A stretch of DNA of 64,000 nt from JAEUKQ01 sp964414755 (GTDB lineage Bacteria; Pseudomonadota; Alphaproteobacteria; JAEUKQ01). This document shows, piece after piece, positions 7,219-16,730 of this stretch. Within the stretch, counting starts at the first letter, position 1. Every line of letters starts with the position of its first letter. The position numbers were made by a program, and so were the translations under genes. The notes under the pieces are model-generated. The model saw only the letters and a list, made by a program, of their open reading frames with translations, made no database searches and was not told where the DNA came from. The stretch covers positions 43,198 to 107,197 of the forward strand of contig CAYPXH010000002.1 in the NCBI GenBank assembly GCA_964414755.1, given 5' to 3'.

Positions 7219-9867
7219 ATGCATAAAAACGATCAGGAATTACCTGCAACTCCAGCTCTATCGCAATATTTGCAGATCAAAAAACAGCAACAAAATACCT
7301 TGCTGTTTTACCGCTTGGGCGATTTTTACGAGATGTTCTTTGAAGATGCTAAAAAGGCATCTGTAATTTTAGGTATAGCCCTTACCAAACGTGGCCAATT
7401 TCAGGGTCAAGATGTGCCAATGTGTGGAGTGCCGGCACATGCAGCCGATAGTTATATTGCCAAACTTATTCAGCATGGGGAACGTGTTGCTATCTGTGAG
7501 CAGGTCGAGAACGCCGAACAGGCCAAAAAGCGTGGTAGCAAAAATATTATCGAGCGGCGTATCGTTCGTATCATAACACCTGGAACAATTACGGAAGACA
7601 GCTTGCTAGATAACAAGCGTAATAATTATTTGGCAGCACTTATTGATAATAACGATTTATTGGCAATTGCTTGGATTGATTTGTCAACAGCGGACTTTTC
7701 GACAATTATAATTGGGAAAAATGATCTTGTATCTTGGCTTGAACGAATTAACCCAAAAGAATTATTAATTCCTGATGGGCGTGACACAATTTTACCTTCA
7801 CAAATGCCAGAAAATTGGCAGAAAAATTTGGTTTACCGTCCCCAAGACCGATTTGAACAAAGATCGGCCAGGGGCCGATTGCTTAAGGCATATAATACCC
7901 AAGCTCTTGATGGTTTTGGGGCATTTACCGATTTAGAAATTTGTGCCGCCGGTGCTTTAATCGAGTATATTGATTTAACACAACAAGGGCAATTTCCTGT
8001 TCTAAAGCCTTTAAAAAAAGTTTTAGATCATCAGGTAATGGCGATAGATGCGTTTACCTGGCGTAGTTTAGAAATTGATAAAACGCAATCAAATCGATTT
8101 GAAGGTAGTTTGCTTCATGTTATCGATCGTAATTGTACTGCGGCCGGTGCAAGATGTCTTGCAACATGGTTAACCTACCCTCTAACAAATGTTGATCAAA
8201 TTAACCAGCGCCAGTTGATTGTAGAATTTTTTGTAGCACACGAACAAATACGAGATCATGTGCGGCGGATTTTATCAAAAATGGCAGACTTACAACGTGC
8301 TTTGTCGCGGTTGATGGTCGGTCGCGGCACACCGCGCGATTTAGGTGCAATACAGGCATCCTTGCAGCATGTTATGGTTATTCGGCAAATTTTGAATGCA
8401 ATAAGCCTACCCCAATCTTTACAACAGCTTGTTGGATCAATCAAAGATCATCAGGGATTAATTCAAATTCTATCGAAGGCATTGAGTGCGGTTTTACCAA
8501 TAGACATAAAAGAAGGTGGTTTTATCGCGAGTGGTTATCATCCTGAACTTGATGAATGGCGCAAATTGCGTGACGGGGCAAAACAGCAGATTGTTGGATT
8601 AGAAAACCGCTACCGTGATTTAAGCGGGGTTAACAGTTTAAAAATCAAGCACAATAACATTCTTGGTTATTATATTGAAACGACTGCACTGCAAGCCCAA
8701 AAATTGTTTGAAGATTCAGCAAAAACTTTTATACACCGGCAGACCATGGCTGGGTCTGTTCGTTTTATCACATCTGAACTTAATGATTTGCAGCAAAAAA
8801 TTTTTCAATCAGCCGACAAAGTTATTGCCCTTGAAATAGAACTATTTCAAGAACTAGTTCAGCAAATAAAGAACCAGGCCGATTCTATCCAAATAACGGC
8901 TGATATTATCGCCCAATTAGATGTCTTGATATCTCTTGCCAGTTTGGCTGTTGAACAAGCTTATACCAGGCCAGTTGTTGATAATAGCCTTTATTTTGAA
9001 GTCACGGAGGGGCGGCACCCCGTTGTCGAGTTTATGTTACTCAAAAATAATCAAACTTTTATTGCTAATGATTGCCATGTTAATCCGGGGCAGCAACTGT
9101 GGCTAATAACTGGTCCAAATATGGCAGGAAAATCTACTTTTTTACGTCAGAATGCATTAATCGCTATCTTGGCTCAGATTGGCTCATTTGTGCCTGCAAA
9201 GAATGCCCGGATAGGTATTATCGACAAATTATTTAGTCGGGTTGGGGCAGCAGATGATTTAGCCCGCGGACAATCAACTTTTATGGTTGAAATGATCGAA
9301 ACGGCTGCAATTCTAAACCAGGCCACAGCACGTTCTTTTGTAATATTTGATGAAATAGGCAGAGGTACATCGACCTTTGACGGCCTTTCAATTGCTTGGG
9401 CGATTTTAGAACATATGCATTCTAATGTCAAAAGCCGTTGTTTATTTGCAACCCATTATCGCGAATTGGCTAATCTTGAACAAAAACTTGCGTCATTGCG
9501 TTGTTATTGCTTTAAACTAAAGGAATGGCGTGATAACATCGTCTTTTTACATCAACTTGTGCTTGGAGTTGCTGATCGTTCATATGGTATTGACGTTGCA
9601 CGATTGGCGGGTGTACCCAAAACGGTAACTGACCGCGCAAGAAATATTCTTGTGCAGTTAGAAAAAAACAATGAAAACCCCAAAAATGCTTATGTTCTGA
9701 AAGAAACATTGCCTTTATTCCAGGAAAAAGAGAAAACACCAACAGTTCACACTCAAACCCCACAGCTAACTATTATCGATGCGCTGATAGGAATGGATTT
9801 AAACAATCTGTCACCAAAACAGGCCCTGGACAAACTTTATGAGCTGCAGAAAAAAGCGCTAGGGTAA
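7219..9867 (+). CDS. mutS: DNA mismatch repair protein MutS
   Basis: Recognises base mismatches and starts repair with MutL. The mismatch-wedge motif is in FYRLGDFYEMFF near the N-terminus (Phe-x-Glu). The ATPase part shows Walker A TGPNMAGKST near residue 630 and Walker B FVIFDEIGRGTSTFDG, then the helix-turn-helix VADRSYGIDVARLAGVP. The frame is open from an ATG at 7132, but the family normally begins shortly before the TPALSQYLQIK segment, so I prefer the ATG at 7219 (882 residues, normal length). The ribosome site there is weak, so the start is uncertain. Confidence 0.95.
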   Translation: MHKNDQELPATPALSQYLQIKKQQQNTLLFYRLGDFYEMFFEDAKKASVILGIALTKRGQFQGQDVPMCGVPAHAADSYIAKLIQHGERVAICEQVENAEQAKKRGSKNIIERRIVRIITPGTITEDSLLDNKRNNYLAALIDNNDLLAIAWIDLSTADFSTIIIGKNDLVSWLERINPKELLIPDGRDTILPSQMPENWQKNLVYRPQDRFEQRSARGRLLKAYNTQALDGFGAFTDLEICAAGALIEYIDLTQQGQFPVLKPLKKVLDHQVMAIDAFTWRSLEIDKTQSNRFEGSLLHVIDRNCTAAGARCLATWLTYPLTNVDQINQRQLIVEFFVAHEQIRDHVRRILSKMADLQRALSRLMVGRGTPRDLGAIQASLQHVMVIRQILNAISLPQSLQQLVGSIKDHQGLIQILSKALSAVLPIDIKEGGFIASGYHPELDEWRKLRDGAKQQIVGLENRYRDLSGVNSLKIKHNNILGYYIETTALQAQKLFEDSAKTFIHRQTMAGSVRFITSELNDLQQKIFQSADKVIALEIELFQELVQQIKNQADSIQITADIIAQLDVLISLASLAVEQAYTRPVVDNSLYFEVTEGRHPVVEFMLLKNNQTFIANDCHVNPGQQLWLITGPNMAGKSTFLRQNALIAILAQIGSFVPAKNARIGIIDKLFSRVGAADDLARGQSTFMVEMIETAAILNQATARSFVIFDEIGRGTSTFDGLSIAWAILEHMHSNVKSRCLFATHYRELANLEQKLASLRCYCFKLKEWRDNIVFLHQLVLGVADRSYGIDVARLAGVPKTVTDRARNILVQLEKNNENPKNAYVLKETLPLFQEKEKTPTVHTQTPQLTIIDALIGMDLNNLSPKQALDKLYELQKKALG

Positions 9868-9910
9868 CGAGAAAATCTGATAAAAACCTAAACTCAGTTG
9901 AAAATCCAAC

Positions 9911-10405
9911 CTAATTAGGTTGCGGTGCAGAAAGCTTACGTTTGTTCACGGTACCATCTGGGTTATCGCTGCCAAAAACAAGCTCAATTGTTAATTTCGA
10001 CCACAGTTTGGAATAATCAACTTTATTAGGGATTACTATCTCAAGCACGCTTTCAACCATGCTTTTTTGACCCGAGCGTTCGGTTAATGGAACATTCACC
10101 CCAACCCCACCACCAAATTGAACATTTCCACCGGTAAATGCCCCTACACCAACTCCAATACTCGGTACAAAGTGGCGATTGCCGGTATAAACCAGTTGTT
10201 GATGTTGTATTGTAGTTGATGATTGAAGAAAGGAAGACCCATTTTTAAGCTTAGCCTCTAAAACTGGTTGTTCATCTACAACCCTAATTAACAACGATTT
10301 TTGATCAGAGCTAAGGCTAATATTTACGGAAGGGTTGAGCGTATATTGTGATGATGATGTGCATGCACTAAGAAAAATTAAAAGAAACAATGGTAAAAGT
10401 CTCAT
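9911..10405 (-). CDS. Small outer-membrane-type lipoprotein, unknown function
   Basis: A 164-residue predicted lipoprotein. A type II signal peptide of about 14 residues ends in the lipobox LSAC, followed by TSSSQ. The middle is glycine rich (SIGVGVGAFTGGNVQFGGGVGVNVPL), a pattern seen in small outer-membrane lipoproteins, and the C-terminus is charged. I chose the ATG at 10405, not the one at 10450, because it places the signal peptide at the N-terminus and has GGAG at good spacing. Convergent with mutS, 43 bp apart. No function can be assigned. Confidence 0.8.
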   Translation of the reverse strand: MRLLPLFLLIFLSACTSSSQYTLNPSVNISLSSDQKSLLIRVVDEQPVLEAKLKNGSSFLQSSTTIQHQQLVYTGNRHFVPSIGVGVGAFTGGNVQFGGGVGVNVPLTERSGQKSMVESVLEIVIPNKVDYSKLWSKLTIELVFGSDNPDGTVNKRKLSAPQPN

Positions 10406-10585
10406 GCTGCTTGCTCCGATTCTAAGCTTGTTTAGAAGTGATAATAACATGAATTATTAGTATAAACAACTTTTTCAACAGGATTTAACTGTATTTTTTC
10501 TCAAAGTAAGCCATAATTTTGCCATAATTCATAATTAATGCCATTTAAGTATCAGAAATAATCGGCCAAAAACTGACATAACAAC

Positions 10586-12133
10586 ATGACCCGCAAAGCA
10601 GCCACTTTATTCAAGTCAATCTTAACAATTGGCATATATACCCTTCTAAGCCGTTTTTTGGGCTTGCTGCGCGAAGTGTTGATGGCTTTTTATCTGGGTG
10701 CAAGCTGGATTACTGATGCTTTTATCGTTGCGCAGCGCTTGCCCAACATGTTTCGCAATCTAGTGTCCGAAGGTGCTTTTAACGCAGTTTTCGTTCCAAG
10801 TTTTTCGGATAATTTACATAAAAATGGCAAAGTATCTGCCAAAAAATTTGCGGAACAGATACAAAGCATTATGCTAAGCGGATTGTTTATTTTTGTTATC
10901 TTGTTGCAATTGCTAATGCCTTGGCTTGTTCACATTATAGCTCCTGGTTATGCCGATACCCAGGAAAAAGCAACCATGGTTCAGGACTTGTCGCAAATAA
11001 CCATGCCTTATTTGCTTTTTATGTTTTTAACCGGCCTACAAAGTGCTGTTCTTGCGTCTTTGAACAAATTTGCTGCAGCTTCTGTGTCCCCTGTTATTTT
11101 AAATATTTGCCTTATTGGTGTACTTTATTTTCTTATTCCAGGTTCAAATCAACCGGGATATGTACTAGCTTGGACGCTTTTTGGTGCCGGAGCAGTACAA
11201 TTTCTTGTTACGGCTTTTTTCTGTTACAAGGCTGGCTTTCCCCTAGCTTTCATTTATCCAAGAAATAACGAAACAACGCGATTGTTTTTTAAAAAAATGC
11301 TTCCAGGATTGATTGGGGCTAGCGTTACCCAAATTAATCTATTGGTTGGAACAATTATTGCAACTTGGCAGGATGGTGCCGTTTCGTACCTTTATTTTGC
11401 CGATCGGGTATATCAACTGCCTCTTGCTTTGCTGGGAACGGCGGCGGGTACTGCTTTACTGCCTATGTTAAGCCAGGCTCTGGCCCAAGATGATAAACAT
11501 CAAGCCCACCAACTTCAGGGGCAGGGTATCTTTGTTGCCTTGTTGCTTGGAATTCCAGCAACTGTTATTCTTATGGCCGTGCCTTACCCCATAGTTAATG
11601 TTCTGTTCGAGCGGGGGCAATTCACCTTAATCGATGCACAACAAACCAGTTTTGTCCTACAAATTATGGCAATGGGATTACCGGCCTATCTGTTGGTTAA
11701 AAGTTTATTACCGATTTTTTATGCTCGTCACGATACTAAAACACCTTTTCATTTTGCCCTAATATGTGTCGCTGCTAATATGGTTCTCAATATTGCCTTG
11801 TTTCCGTGGATTGGTTTTATCGGTATTGCTATTGCAACCGTTATTGCCAGTGCATTGAATGCTTGCTTGCTTTACATAGCGGCCAATAAGCGCGGGTACC
11901 TGCAATTGCAGCGGGCAATTTGGATAGGGTTTATAAAAATGCTTATCGGCGGACTTTTTATGGGAGTTTTTCTTGTTTTGATTCCTGATTTATGGTCATG
12001 GCCAACCACATTAATCGCAAGGGTTAGTTATTTGGTAATGGTTGTGCTGGTTGCAAGCGGTATTTATTTTGCTTGTCTTTTTCTCATGGGTGTTATTTCA
12101 TGGAAAAAATTGCGTCGCAAAAGCTTTTCCTAG
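10586..12133 (+). CDS. murJ: Lipid II flippase MurJ
   Basis: Flips the peptidoglycan precursor lipid II across the inner membrane. The 515-residue, 13-14-segment membrane protein has the family start LLSRFLGLLREVLMAFYLGAS with the essential arginines, and the conserved AFNAVFVPSF loop. Length is normal for MurJ (MviN). It begins 180 bp from the divergent lipoprotein gene and is followed 30 bp later by trpS, a common alphaproteobacterial pair. Confidence 0.95.
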   Translation: MTRKAATLFKSILTIGIYTLLSRFLGLLREVLMAFYLGASWITDAFIVAQRLPNMFRNLVSEGAFNAVFVPSFSDNLHKNGKVSAKKFAEQIQSIMLSGLFIFVILLQLLMPWLVHIIAPGYADTQEKATMVQDLSQITMPYLLFMFLTGLQSAVLASLNKFAAASVSPVILNICLIGVLYFLIPGSNQPGYVLAWTLFGAGAVQFLVTAFFCYKAGFPLAFIYPRNNETTRLFFKKMLPGLIGASVTQINLLVGTIIATWQDGAVSYLYFADRVYQLPLALLGTAAGTALLPMLSQALAQDDKHQAHQLQGQGIFVALLLGIPATVILMAVPYPIVNVLFERGQFTLIDAQQTSFVLQIMAMGLPAYLLVKSLLPIFYARHDTKTPFHFALICVAANMVLNIALFPWIGFIGIAIATVIASALNACLLYIAANKRGYLQLQRAIWIGFIKMLIGGLFMGVFLVLIPDLWSWPTTLIARVSYLVMVVLVASGIYFACLFLMGVISWKKLRRKSFS

Positions 12134-12163
12134 ATATTAAATTGTGTGGTTGGATAACAATAT

Positions 12164-13213
12164 ATGCAACAAAAAATTATTCTTTCTGGTGTACAGCCAA
12201 CGGGTAATCTTCATTTAGGTAACTATCTTGGGGCAATTCGCAATTGGGTTGGATTGCAGGCTAAAAATCAGTGTTATTTTACTGTTGTTGATTTACACGC
12301 CATTACTGTTTGGCAAGATCCAAAGCATTTACAACAGCAAACGCGTGAAATTGCTGCTGCCTTTATCGCGGCAGGGATTGATGTTCATCAGCATCCGGTA
12401 TTTAACCAAAGTCAGGTTGAAGCCCATGCGCGGCTTGCCTGGATTTTAAGTTGTATCGCCCGGGTTGGGTGGCTTAATCGGATGATTCAGTTTCGGGAAA
12501 AAGCGGGTAAGGATCGTGAGAATGTTAGTGTTGGCCTGCTGACTTATCCAACCCTAATGGCTGCTGATATCTTGCTTTATCAGGCAACACATGTGCCGGT
12601 TGGCGAGGATCAAAAACAGCACATTGAGTTGACGCGCGATATTGCTCAAAAATTTAATAACGATTTTGGTGTGTCTTATTTTACCATGCCTGAGCCAATG
12701 ATTAATGGTCCAGCCACCCGTGTCATGAGTTTGCGTGATGGAACAAAAAAAATGAGTAAGTCTGACCCATCTGATTATAGTCGGATTAATTTATTGGACA
12801 CAACCGACCTAATTCAAGACAAAATTCGTAAAGCTAAAACCGATATATATCCAATCCCTGACCCTGGAATGCTTGACAATAATGGGCAATTTACATCGGA
12901 TATAAAAGATACACGGCCTGAAGTTGTTAATTTGCTTAATATCTATAGTGCTGTTGCCGATCAACCATTGCATTTGGTTATGAATGAATTTGCTGGTCGC
13001 GAGTTTTCATTCTTCAAAAACAGGTTAACGGACTTGCTTGTGCACCATTTAACCCCAATTCAAAAGAAAATGAGCGACTTGTTAAACGATCGCAATAATT
13101 TGGATGCCATATTGCGCGATGGCGTTGAAAAAGCCCGTAAGACTGCGAACAAAACGCTTCATGATGTTCACAAAATTGTTGGGTTTATCGAAACAGGATA
13201 CAAAAGTTTTTAA
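12164..13213 (+). CDS. trpS: Tryptophanyl-tRNA synthetase
   Basis: Class I synthetase that charges tRNA-Trp. The 349-residue protein is normal length, with the nucleotide-binding PTGNLHLGNYLGA (HIGH-type) near residue 12 and GTKKMSKSDPSD (KMSKS loop) near residue 200. The GEDQKQHIELTRDIA segment of the bacterial enzyme is present. It sits between murJ and a TauE/SafE permease in the same direction. Confidence 0.97.
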   Translation: MQQKIILSGVQPTGNLHLGNYLGAIRNWVGLQAKNQCYFTVVDLHAITVWQDPKHLQQQTREIAAAFIAAGIDVHQHPVFNQSQVEAHARLAWILSCIARVGWLNRMIQFREKAGKDRENVSVGLLTYPTLMAADILLYQATHVPVGEDQKQHIELTRDIAQKFNNDFGVSYFTMPEPMINGPATRVMSLRDGTKKMSKSDPSDYSRINLLDTTDLIQDKIRKAKTDIYPIPDPGMLDNNGQFTSDIKDTRPEVVNLLNIYSAVADQPLHLVMNEFAGREFSFFKNRLTDLLVHHLTPIQKKMSDLLNDRNNLDAILRDGVEKARKTANKTLHDVHKIVGFIETGYKSF

Positions 13214-13234
13214 CTCCAGGAAAACAGACCGATT

Positions 13235-14161
13235 ATGCAAATATATCTGCCAATTGCCGAACTATCAGTTGATGTGTTTGTTTTACTGATTCTGGGGTGG
13301 CTTGTGGGGTTTATTTCCGGTATATCGGGAATAGGGGCCAGTTTTTTAATGACCCCAACCTTGATATTTTTGGGGATACCATCGCCAGTTGCGGTTGCCA
13401 GCCAGGCAAACCAAGTGGTTGCAACATCGATTTCTGGAACTCTTGCCCAGTGGTCACGCGGGAATATCGACTTTAAAATGGGTGGAATACTGCTTCTAGG
13501 AGGGTTAGCGGGATCTAGCTTTGGGGTGTGGCTTTTCGGCTTTTTGGCGCGTATAGGTCAGGGCGATTTAGTTGTTGCGATAAGTTATATTATGTGCTTG
13601 GGCTGGATTGGTTTATTAATGCTTTGGGAAAGTTTACGTAGTGTATTCAAAAAACTACAAGCGTCAGCCAAAGTTAAAATACCGTTTTATCAGCGTGCTT
13701 GGGTGCAGGGTTTGCCATTTAAACGCAACTTTCCTCGCTCTAACCTTTATATCAGTTTATGGTTACCGATCATGATTGGTTTTGGTGTTGGGGTATTGTC
13801 GGCCATTATGGGGGTCGGCGGTAGCTTTTTGTTGGTGCCGGCAATGATTTATTTGCTGGGTATGCCTGTTACAGTTGTGGTTGGCACGTCACTTTTTCAG
13901 ATGGTTTTTGTTACAGCCAACGTAACATTACAGCAAGCAATTCAAAACAATTCTGTTGATATTTTACTTGCGTTAATTTTGATGATCAGCGGTGTTGCCG
14001 GGACCCAGTGGGGTACAAAAATGTCTGGCAAGGTGCGTGGGGAATATGTGCGTTTTGTTTTTGCCCTTTTAATGCTTGGCGTTTGTGTTGGGCTAATTAA
14101 CGAATTTCTTGTGGAACCAAGTTCTGTTTATTCCATTCGCACTGTAGGGGAATTGCGTTGA
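13235..14161 (+). CDS. Sulfite exporter TauE/SafE family membrane permease
   Basis: A 308-residue membrane protein with about eight hydrophobic segments and the two-fold repeat of the TauE/SafE family. The repeat is visible as GFISGISGIGASFLMTPTLIFLGIPSPVAV near residue 25 and GVLSAIMGVGGSFLLVPAMIYLLGMPVTVV near residue 190. Members move sulfite, sulfoacetate or other small anions. The substrate here is unknown. Its stop overlaps the TTG start of the next gene. That gene (TIGR02186) and a UspA protein follow, a set seen together in many alphaproteobacteria. Confidence 0.9.
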   Translation: MQIYLPIAELSVDVFVLLILGWLVGFISGISGIGASFLMTPTLIFLGIPSPVAVASQANQVVATSISGTLAQWSRGNIDFKMGGILLLGGLAGSSFGVWLFGFLARIGQGDLVVAISYIMCLGWIGLLMLWESLRSVFKKLQASAKVKIPFYQRAWVQGLPFKRNFPRSNLYISLWLPIMIGFGVGVLSAIMGVGGSFLLVPAMIYLLGMPVTVVVGTSLFQMVFVTANVTLQQAIQNNSVDILLALILMISGVAGTQWGTKMSGKVRGEYVRFVFALLMLGVCVGLINEFLVEPSSVYSIRTVGELR

Positions 14162-14910
14162 AAAAATCAGGTAAATTTTTTGTCAGAATAGTTGTTATCT
14201 CGTTGTTGACACTGTCGGTTGCTGGGGTAAGGGCTGATACCCTAATTGCTGATCTATCGAACCGGTTTATTGCAATTACCACTGGCTTTAGTGGAACAGA
14301 TTTACTGGTATTTGGAGCGATTGATGTTCCTGGCGATATTGTGGTGATTGTTCAAGGTCCACCTACAGATGTTGTGGTGCGCCGCAAGGAAAGAATCGCC
14401 GGTTTTTGGGTTAACCGTGCAAATGTCACTTTTAAAAATATTCCTAGTTTTTATGCAATAGCCGCCAGTAAGCCGATAGAAGATATTCTATCACCCGAAA
14501 TCCAGCAACAGCTAAATATAGGGCTAGAATATTTGCCAATGAAAACAGATGTCACACTAACACCATCCGAGACAAAAGAATTTCGCGAAGCGCTGATTGT
14601 GAACAAAAGGCTACAGCAACTTTATTATAGCAACATTCTACGTGTTAATTTTATGGGGCGCGAACTTTTTAGAACCAATATATCTTTTCCTTCGAATGTG
14701 CCAACGGGAGACTATTTATTAGATATTATGTTGGTGCGCGATAAAAACGTGGTTAGTGCTCAACAAACGCCTTTAAGTGTTACAAAAACAGGTTTTGGCG
14801 CAGAAATTTATGATTTTGCGCACCACAATGCTTTGTTATATGGTCTAGCAGCAATTGTTCTGGGGTTGTTTGGTGGTTGGGCTGGCTACGTATTTTTCCG
14901 TCGGAGGTAG
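14158..14910 (+). CDS. TIGR02186 family membrane-anchored protein
   Basis: A 250-residue protein with an N-terminal signal peptide (about residues 7-27, ending AGVRA) and one C-terminal membrane segment (about 222-248) followed by RRR. The bulk therefore faces the periplasm. Segments VFGAIDVPGDIVVIVQGPP and RIAGFWVNR match my memory of TIGR02186, a family of unknown function usually coded next to TauE/SafE permeases. The start codon is TTG at 14158, overlapping the permease stop (TTGA), which points to coupled translation. Confidence 0.8.
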   Translation: MKKSGKFFVRIVVISLLTLSVAGVRADTLIADLSNRFIAITTGFSGTDLLVFGAIDVPGDIVVIVQGPPTDVVVRRKERIAGFWVNRANVTFKNIPSFYAIAASKPIEDILSPEIQQQLNIGLEYLPMKTDVTLTPSETKEFREALIVNKRLQQLYYSNILRVNFMGRELFRTNISFPSNVPTGDYLLDIMLVRDKNVVSAQQTPLSVTKTGFGAEIYDFAHHNALLYGLAAIVLGLFGGWAGYVFFRRR

Positions 14911-14914
14911 GTAC

Positions 14915-15403
14915 ATGAGTGCTATTGCAGCTGTAGATGATCATCGTCAGGTATTTTTAGTTGTTCTTGAATCAAGTATCGATATGAATCTACCACTTTA
15001 CTATGCTTGCCGTATGGCAAAAAGGGTACATGGCCGTGTTTCATTACTTTATGTTATCGAGCCTAATGATTTAACCGAATGGCAATCGGTTGGTAATTTA
15101 ATGTACGAGCAGCAACGCCAAGAAGCTGAAAGAGTTCTTCAAAAAGCAGCGACCTTTGTCCACGGTAATTCAGGAATTTTTCCAGCTCTTTTTATTAGAG
15201 AGGGCGGTAAAATTGATCAAACGGTTCAGCTTGCTGGGGAGGATGAATCGATCAGTGCGCTGGTTATTGTTGTTGATGTGCAGGGCAAGGCATCTGGTAC
15301 AATTTCCGCACAATGGAACGCCAAGCTATCGGCACGGCTTAAGGTGCCCTTAATCATTGTTCCTAATAACCTAACTGAAGAAGACATTCAGCGCGTCACC
15401 TAG
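14915..15403 (+). CDS. Universal stress protein (UspA) family
   Basis: A 162-residue single-domain protein with the Usp fold pattern: a first beta strand (VFLVVLESS), helix YYACRMAKRVHG, strand SLLYVIEP and a C-terminal KLSARLKVPLIIVP. The nucleotide-binding G-x2-G-x9-G(S/T) motif is not clear, so ATP binding is uncertain. I start it at ATG 14915 behind GGAGGTAGGTAC, 4 bp after the previous stop. It likely belongs to the same transcript as TauE and TIGR02186. Confidence 0.85.
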   Translation: MSAIAAVDDHRQVFLVVLESSIDMNLPLYYACRMAKRVHGRVSLLYVIEPNDLTEWQSVGNLMYEQQRQEAERVLQKAATFVHGNSGIFPALFIREGGKIDQTVQLAGEDESISALVIVVDVQGKASGTISAQWNAKLSARLKVPLIIVPNNLTEEDIQRVT

Positions 15404-15472
15404 ACAGGGACTTGAAGATAAAAATTTTTGACCTATCTTCAAAATAGTTTTTTAAAATTTAGGATAGTAACC

Positions 15473-16024
15473 ATGTTTATTCAAACTGAAACGACACCTA
15501 ACCCACAAACCATGAAATTTTTACCAAACCAAACAGTAACTGGTGGTGTTGGTGTTGATTTTTGCCGTTCGGATAAGACTACCTCTTCGCCCCTCGTGAC
15601 AAGATTATTTAAGATAGAAGGAGTTGAAGGGGTTTTTCTTGGTTATGATTTTATTACCGTTACAAAAAATCATGCGAAAGAATGGCAGGTTTTAAAACCT
15701 GTATTATTAGCAGCTATCATGGATCATTTTACCAGTGGTCAGCCCGTGATGTTGTCATCGGCTAAAATTGCTGATTCAAAACTAGACGAACATGATGATG
15801 ATATAACAAAAAAAATTAAAGAATTATTAGAAACAAGGGTTCGTCCTGCCGTAGCCCAAGATGGTGGGGATATTGTTTTTGCTGATTTTAAAGAAGGTAT
15901 TGTTTATGTGCATTTGCGCGGGTCTTGTTCTGGGTGTCCAAGTTCAACTGCAACGTTAAAAGTAGGTATTGAAAATATGTTGCGTCACTATGTTCCCGAG
16001 GTAAAGCAAGTCCGGGCGGTTTAA
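15473..16024 (+). CDS. Nfu-type iron-sulfur cluster scaffold/carrier protein
   Basis: Receives Fe-S clusters and delivers them to target enzymes. The 183-residue protein has an Nfu N-terminal domain (FIQTETTPNPQTMKFLPNQ at the start) and a C-terminal NifU domain with the cluster-binding GSCSGCPSS near residue 145. I start it at ATG 15473 behind AGGA, since the family begins at MFIQTE. The longer frame from 15428 adds only unrelated residues. It follows the UspA gene and precedes a convergent dipeptidase gene. Confidence 0.93.
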   Translation: MFIQTETTPNPQTMKFLPNQTVTGGVGVDFCRSDKTTSSPLVTRLFKIEGVEGVFLGYDFITVTKNHAKEWQVLKPVLLAAIMDHFTSGQPVMLSSAKIADSKLDEHDDDITKKIKELLETRVRPAVAQDGGDIVFADFKEGIVYVHLRGSCSGCPSSTATLKVGIENMLRHYVPEVKQVRAV

Positions 16025-16064
16025 GCGGTGGTTGTGGGGTGATAATCAGCTGAGGGTTGTTCTT

Positions 16065-16619
16065 TCATTCCATTAATCGATTGGGAACTGCGCGGTCGCT
16101 ATAAAGCGGGTAGCGCCGTGAATTAAAAAGTTGGTAATGCCACCATTCATTGCGGTAAAAATCCCAACCTGCAGCAGTCATAATACCCATCAGCAACATT
16201 CTATTTTCTTGAGCTTTTGCGCTTATTTCCATTGCGCCATGATGAGATAGTGGGGTAAAATCGTCAAATTTTGTTCCCATATCCAGCTCACGCTTTAGGT
16301 GGTCAATTAAAGTTAGATCAACTGCTACACCACGCGAATGAGGTGATCCTTTTCGCGGATCTGCAACAAACCCTGGATCAGGAAACTGATGCCAAAGAAT
16401 CCATTGGGCTTCGGTTGGTCGGAAAGCATCGAAAATTTTAAGCCGATAACCAATATGTTTTGCAAGCTCTGAGGCTTTTTTAAGACACTTTGCTGCGTCT
16501 GTGTGTAAATAGCAAAACGAGTGACGGTATATTTTCTTCCCAGTAACGTTGTGTGGTGTAGCGTAGGCTAAAGATATTTCCAGGTCGAATTCGGAAGGGT
16601 TAATTAGGATTAGTGTCAT
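16065..16619 (-). CDS. ddpX: D-alanyl-D-alanine dipeptidase (VanX/DdpX family)
   Basis: Zinc dipeptidase that cleaves D-Ala-D-Ala, in peptidoglycan turnover or recycling. The 184-residue protein carries the family residues IFDAFRPTEAQ (catalytic arginine), SPHSRGVAVDLTL (zinc His and Asp in HxxxxxxD) and EWWHYQL (catalytic Glu and zinc His). The only minus-strand gene between 10.5 and 27.6 kb. No vanA or vanH partners are near, so a resistance role is not supported. Confidence 0.9.
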   Translation of the reverse strand: MTLILINPSEFDLEISLAYATPHNVTGKKIYRHSFCYLHTDAAKCLKKASELAKHIGYRLKIFDAFRPTEAQWILWHQFPDPGFVADPRKGSPHSRGVAVDLTLIDHLKRELDMGTKFDDFTPLSHHGAMEISAKAQENRMLLMGIMTAAGWDFYRNEWWHYQLFNSRRYPLYSDRAVPNRLME

Positions 16620-16730
16620 TCTAGGCTTGTTTCGCTTGATTTCGTGTAGTATTTATTGGATAGAACATAAAAAATTTCAAGCTCATACTACTACCATGAA
16701 TAATGATTTTAGAAAAAACTAAAGACAAAT

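Noticed and set aside
16065..16619. Vancomycin-type resistance locus
   Set aside because: Only the VanX-like dipeptidase is present. No ligase or dehydrogenase partner is near, and such dipeptidases are common in Gram-negative cell-wall recycling.
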